Source: JBQTHI01 sp052390035 (GTDB lineage: Bacteria > Actinomycetota > Acidimicrobiia > Spongiisociales > ZC4RG35). Taken from it: DNA of 9,185 bases. The stretch lies in assembly GCA_052390035.1 (NCBI GenBank), contig JBQTHI010000140.1, forward strand, positions 1 to 9,185. The letters are read 5' to 3'. Numbering within the stretch: the stretch's first letter is position 1; every line of letters starts with the position of its first letter. The notes under the pieces are model-generated. The model was not told the origin of the DNA. It saw only the letters and a program-made list of their open reading frames with translations, and made no database searches. Below are positions 6,678 to 9,185 of this stretch, in pieces. Made by a program: the position numbers and the translations under genes.

Positions 6678-7106
6678 ATGCAGGTTACCGTTCAACGGCT
6701 CGATCCGGCGGTTTCTCTACCCGCCCAGGCCCAACCGGGTGACGCCGGGCTTGACCTCGCCACCCGAGACGTGGTCGTCCTCGCTCCCGGCGAGAGGGTG
6801 GCGGTGCCCACCGGTCTGGCGGTAGCAATTCCCGACGGGCACGCCGGTCTGGTTCTTGCCCGCAGCGGTCATGCCCGACGCCATGGGATTGGCGTGGTCA
6901 ACGGACCCGGGCTGGTGGACTCTGGCTACCGGGGGGAGATCACCGTCGTCCTCATCAATCACGGTTCCGAACAGGTCCGATTCGAGCGAGGCGATCGCAT
7001 CGCCCAGCTGGTGATAGTGGCGGTTCCCACGGTGGAATGGCACGAGGTTGATCAGCTACCCGCCTCCGAGCGGGGTCAGAGCGGCTTTGGCAGCAGTGGT
7101 CGGTAG
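6678..7106 (+). CDS. dut: Deoxyuridine 5'-triphosphate nucleotidohydrolase (dUTPase)
   Basis: Dut hydrolyses dUTP to dUMP and pyrophosphate, which keeps uracil out of DNA and supplies dTMP synthesis; it acts as a trimer. The product has 142 residues, normal for the family. All five motifs are present: motif 1 PGDAGLDLA (20-28), motif 2 ARSGHARRHGI (61-71, with Ala where Pro is usual), motif 3 GPGLVDSGYRGE (76-87, with D81 the likely catalytic aspartate), motif 4 RFERGDRIAQLVI (101-113), and motif 5 ERGQSGFGSSG (131-141), which closes over the neighbouring active site. ATG 6678 gives MQVTVQRLDP, the usual start, though its ribosome site is weak; an ATG at 6615 would add 21 residues of unfamiliar sequence. 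The tRNA promoter begins two bases after the stop. Confidence 0.95.
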   Translation: MQVTVQRLDPAVSLPAQAQPGDAGLDLATRDVVVLAPGERVAVPTGLAVAIPDGHAGLVLARSGHARRHGIGVVNGPGLVDSGYRGEITVVLINHGSEQVRFERGDRIAQLVIVAVPTVEWHEVDQLPASERGQSGFGSSGR

Positions 7107-7107
7107 A

Positions 7108-7136
7108 TTGGCGAGGGTGACGCCCGGTCCTAAACT
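7108..7136 (+). promoter_or_regulatory. Putative tRNA operon promoter
   Basis: TTGGCG (7108-7113) and TAAACT (7131-7136) are separated by exactly 17 bases, and each matches four of six consensus positions. The predicted start near 7143 is about six bases before tRNA-Gly. Confidence 0.55.
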
Positions 7137-7148
7137 CGATGCTTCCAG

Positions 7149-7221
7149 GCGGAAGTAGCTCAGTTGGTAGAGCGCAACCTTGCCAAGGTTGAGGCCGCGG
7201 GTTCGAGCCCCGTCTTCCGCT
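7149..7221 (+). tRNA. tRNA-Gly (anticodon GCC)
   Basis: The 73-nt gene folds into a full cloverleaf. Acceptor GCGGAAG (7149-7155) pairs with CTTCCGC (7214-7220), and the discriminator is T7221. Anticodon stem CAACC/GGTTG closes the loop TTGCCAA, with GCC at 7182-7184. The T-loop is TTCGAGC. CCA is not encoded. Confidence 0.95.
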
Positions 7222-7255
7222 CCCGATCCTGGCCGGATTATCCGGTCATCAACCT

Positions 7256-7326
7256 GGCGACGTGGCCGAGTGGTTAGGCGCGGGTCTGCAAAACCCGTCA
7301 CTCCGGTTCAATTCCGGACGTCGCCT
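7256..7326 (+). tRNA. tRNA-Cys (anticodon GCA)
   Basis: The 71-nt gene folds into a cloverleaf. Acceptor GGCGACG (7256-7262) pairs with CGTCGCC (7319-7325), and T7326 is the U73 discriminator expected for Cys. Anticodon stem CGGGT/ACCCG closes the loop CTGCAAA, with GCA at 7288-7290. CCA is not encoded. Confidence 0.95.
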
Positions 7327-7349
7327 CGAATCGGACGTTGTCCGCTCAC

Positions 7350-7424
7350 GGGCCCTTAGCTCAGTCCGGCTAGAGCGCTTCCCTGACACGGAAGAGGCCA
7401 CTGGTTCAAGTCCAGTAGGGCCCA
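7350..7424 (+). tRNA. tRNA-Val (anticodon GAC)
   Basis: The 75-nt gene folds into a cloverleaf. Acceptor GGGCCCT (7350-7356) pairs with AGGGCCC (7417-7423), and the discriminator is A7424. Anticodon stem CTTCC/GGAAG closes the loop CTGACAC, with GAC at 7385-7387. CCA is not encoded. It is the last gene of the tRNA operon and the likely insertion target of the element to its right. Confidence 0.95.
7400..7424. other. Candidate attachment site (3' part of tRNA-Val)
   Basis: A tyrosine recombinase gene ends 18 bases beyond this tRNA and mobile-type DNA follows, the usual arrangement when an element has integrated into a tRNA 3' end. The exact core cannot be set because no second copy is in the window. 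The position is inference from context. Confidence 0.35.
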
Positions 7425-7430
7425 CTCGAT

Positions 7431-7454
7431 AAAACCCCGTAGCTATTGGGTTTT
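7431..7454. terminator. Bidirectional intrinsic terminator
   Basis: AAAACCC (7431-7437) pairs with GGGTTTT (7448-7454) around a 10-base loop, giving a T run at the 3' end on either strand. It should end the tRNA transcript going right. It also lies at the very end of the integrase gene going left, covering that gene's stop codon at 7443-7445. Confidence 0.65.
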
Positions 7455-8591
7455 CTGAGCCTCGCCTGATCTCTTCCCTAGTACGGTGACCGTCTTGGTC
7501 CGCGTACGGTCCGCGCGAGAGCGGCGGAAGGCCTCGTCTAGACGGGTGGCAGCCTGAGAATCGATACCTTCGAAAACGTGCCCATAAGTGTCGAGAGAAC
7601 GTCTTAGCGGAACTATGACCGAGCCTCCTGGCCACCACAAGGGGATGCTCGCCTTGCTCGACTAAGAGGGCGCCCTCAGAGTGGCGCAGCGCGTGGAAGG
7701 TGACGCCCTCGAGGCCAGCGGCCATGGCAGCCGGGTTCCAGAACCGCCGGCGCCAGCCGGTCGGGCGGATCGGCCCGCCCTCCGGAGCCTGGAAAACCAG
7801 CTCTTGTTTGTCGCCAATTGGCGCCAATTCATCGGAACGCCGGGAGAGCCACCGTTCGAATCGAGGCCCGAGTTTTCAGTGGCCCGATCGACACCTCGCC
7901 GCGGACCTCGGAAACCGTCTCGGTGATGGTGACGGTCCGCAACCCGACGCCGAAGCTCGAGCCGCGGAGAGCGCAGACCTCGCCAAGCCTGAGACCGGCG
8001 AAACCCTAGAAGCACCATCCCGTGGTACCTCGGGTCGATTGCGTCGGCCAGCCGAAGGATCTCGTCGGCGGTGAGGAAGGCTCGCTCTGGTCGCTCGATC
8101 GTCGGGAGCGCAACGTCCGCCGCCGGGTTCACCGCCAAGCGTCGGGCGCGGACCGCCGATCTGAGAACGCCGTTGACCAGCTGCGCGGCCTTGTGGACGG
8201 TGCTGGGGGAGTAGCCCTTGCTGGTCAGTCCAGCGATCCAGGATTCGACGTGCTCGGAGGTGATCGAGGCCAGGGACCGGCCGGCGAAGTTCGGGACCAC
8301 CAGATTCTTCATGATCTGATCGTCTCGCGCGAGCGTGGTCGGTCTCAGACCCTGGCGCGATTCCCGCCAACGCTCCGCCTGTTCGCCAAAGGTCGCTTTG
8401 CCGGACCTTGGATCGACCCAGCTACCGCGGCCGCTATCGGTGACCTGTTCCGCCAGCCATCGCTCGGCGTCGATCTTCCGGCCAAAGGCTTTGGACACTT
8501 CCCGCCCATCAGGACCGCGGAAGCGAACCAGCCAGGGTTTCGGCCGATCCGCCCGTTTGACGATTGAGCCTGTCAGGTTCTGCTGCTCCAT
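7443..8591 (-). pseudogene. Tyrosine recombinase (phage-type integrase), three frameshifts
   Basis: Integrases of this family insert and excise mobile elements by site-specific recombination. Read across frames, the product would be about 380 residues, normal length. From ATG 8591 come the N-terminal arm-binding segment (KPWLVRFRGPDGRE), then the SAM-like core-binding domain (RPTTLARDDQIMKNLV to SPSTVHKAAQLVNGVLRSAVRARRLAVNPA). The catalytic domain is split: net +1 shifts occur near 8000-8003 (before AGLRLGEV), near 7828-7835 (before LAPIGDKQELVF, with a TGA in the middle frame at 7829-7831), and near 7592-7600 (before LDTYGHVFEG). After three shifts the frame is the original one. All catalytic residues are still encoded: R at 7988-7990, K in PLKT, HALR at 7684-7695, GHSS, and Y at 7584-7586. 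It is broken unless the sequence is in error. Confidence 0.88.
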
Positions 8592-8740
8592 TCACCGATG
8601 CCGAGGTCGGACCATCGGATCTCGTTCTTTCCGTCGGCACGAGCTCTCGAATAGGCAATCTCCATTGCCACCAGGGGCCACTTCAGGCTGGGTGGGACAT
8701 CGACTCGGTACTCGCCGCCCTTGGCCTCGAGCCTTCTCAC
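8573..8740 (-). CDS. Possible small gene overlapping the integrase start
   Basis: The frame from GTG 8740 to TGA 8573-8575 encodes 55 residues (VRRLEAKGGEYRVDVPP at the start, IRWSDLGIGEW near the end). I do not recognise it. First codon positions are purine-rich and third positions GC-rich, as in real genes of this region, more so than the opposing plus frame between 8600 and 8690. Its end overlaps the integrase ATG, as genes just upstream of integrases often do. No good ribosome site is seen, and its 5' part overlaps the primase-like sequence on the other strand. It could be a remnant, an accessory gene of the element, or a chance open frame. Confidence 0.3.
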   Translation of the reverse strand: MRRLEAKGGEYRVDVPPSLKWPLVAMEIAYSRARADGKNEIRWSDLGIGEWSSRT

Positions 8741-9185
8741 CTGTTTGCCGAGCAGACGAAGCCAGCTTCCAAGATCGTCGCTACTCACGACTACACGGAC
8801 GAAGCCGGGGAGCTGCTCTATCAAACAGTCCGCTTCGAGCCCAAGGATTTTCGTCAGCGACAACCCAATGGCCGAGGTGGATGGCGATGGACTCTCAATG
8901 GAGTGCGGCGCGTGCTCTATCGATTGCCAGAGGTGCTGGCCGTATCGGGAACGATCTATGTGGGCGAAGGCGAAAAGGACGCCGATCGATTGGCGAGCCT
9001 GGGACTGATCGCCACCACCAACCCGATGGGGGCCGGGAGTGGCGGGATGAATACGCCGACTCAATGAAACACGCGGAGAAGGTGGTGGTGATCGCCGACC
9101 GCGATATTCCTGGCCGCGCCCATGCTCAAGAGGTGGTCGATTCGCTGACGCGAGCCGGGATTGACGTCCAAGTTTTCGAACCTGC
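8660..9185 (+). pseudogene. TOPRIM primase-like protein of a mobile element, frameshifted, 3' end outside
   Basis: The translation resembles phage and plasmid primases that combine a zinc-binding region with a TOPRIM nucleotidyl-transfer domain to make primers for element replication. From about 8702 it reads DSVLAALGLEPSHLFAEQ, then KIVATHDYTDEAGELLYQ, TVRFEPKDFRQR, then the TOPRIM glutamate motif VGEGEKDADRLASLGL and TTNPMGAG. At 9037-9039 the frame shifts: the sequence reads on as EWRDEYADS, then VVVIADRDIPGRAHAQEVVDSL, which holds the TOPRIM DxD motif. One base is probably missing (GGGAGTGG where GGGAAGTGG, Gly-Lys-Trp, is expected). No ATG lies in the first frame, which is open from TTG 8564. 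LHCHQG at 8660-8677 may be a zinc-finger remnant lacking its partner cysteines. The 5' end looks damaged. Confidence 0.7.

Noticed and set aside
7249..7442. Continuation of a minus-strand open frame from the integrase across the tRNA genes
   Set aside because: It runs over three perfect tRNA genes. It is read-through of the wrong frame after the last integrase frameshift.
7592..8003. Programmed ribosomal frameshifting in the integrase
   Set aside because: Three separate shifts would be needed, none at a recognisable slippery sequence, and the middle frame carries a stop codon.
1..9185. CRISPR array, insertion sequence with terminal repeats, rRNA or riboswitch
   Set aside because: No regularly spaced repeats, terminal inverted repeats, rRNA-like segments or recognisable riboswitch cores were seen in reading the window.

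Overview
The window looks like a chromosomal segment of a high-GC actinobacterium (Actinomycetota), possibly from a deep class such as Acidimicrobiia. This placement is inferred from three things: the gene order miaB-miaA-dapF near lexA, the divergent lexA / LysM-protein / nrdR arrangement known from Mycobacterium, and the GAAC-N4-GTTC SOS boxes typical of Actinobacteria. RNase Y upstream fits lineages that keep it. No species can be named from the sequence alone.

Layout. Bases 1-3604 form a plus-strand housekeeping run: the 3' end of rny (RNase Y), miaB and miaA (two successive steps of tRNA A37 hypermodification) and dapF (diaminopimelate epimerase, for lysine and peptidoglycan). miaB/miaA and miaA/dapF overlap or abut, so they are probably cotranscribed. 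miaA has no ordinary start codon at its conserved N-terminus. lexA (3608-4258, minus) converges on dapF with a 3-base gap. Between lexA and a divergent small membrane LysM protein (4455-4730) lies an SOS control region with three LexA boxes and promoters on both strands. The LysM protein matches the YneA / DivS / Rv2719c type of SOS division inhibitor. nrdR overlaps its stop codon, so the ribonucleotide reductase repressor probably shares the SOS transcript.

Bases 5239-6378 (minus) encode a single-pass membrane protein that I do not recognise. A roughly 300-base region without a clear gene separates it from dut (6678-7106, plus). LexA, NrdR and Dut together make this a DNA-damage and nucleotide-pool neighbourhood. 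A tRNA operon, Gly(GCC)-Cys(GCA)-Val(GAC), follows with its own promoter and a hairpin terminator.

After tRNA-Val the character changes to mobile DNA. A tyrosine recombinase gene (7443-8591, minus) ends 18 bases from the tRNA. It is broken by three net +1 frameshifts but still encodes every catalytic residue. Beyond it is a TOPRIM primase-like gene (plus) that also carries a frameshift and has an unclear 5' end, and it runs off the window. The simplest reading is the left end of a decaying integrative element inserted at tRNA-Val. Its far end is not visible.

I see no clearly new biological system. The points most worth a second look are the three-box SOS switch with nrdR coupled to it, the triple-frameshifted integrase, the non-canonical miaA start and the unidentified membrane protein.
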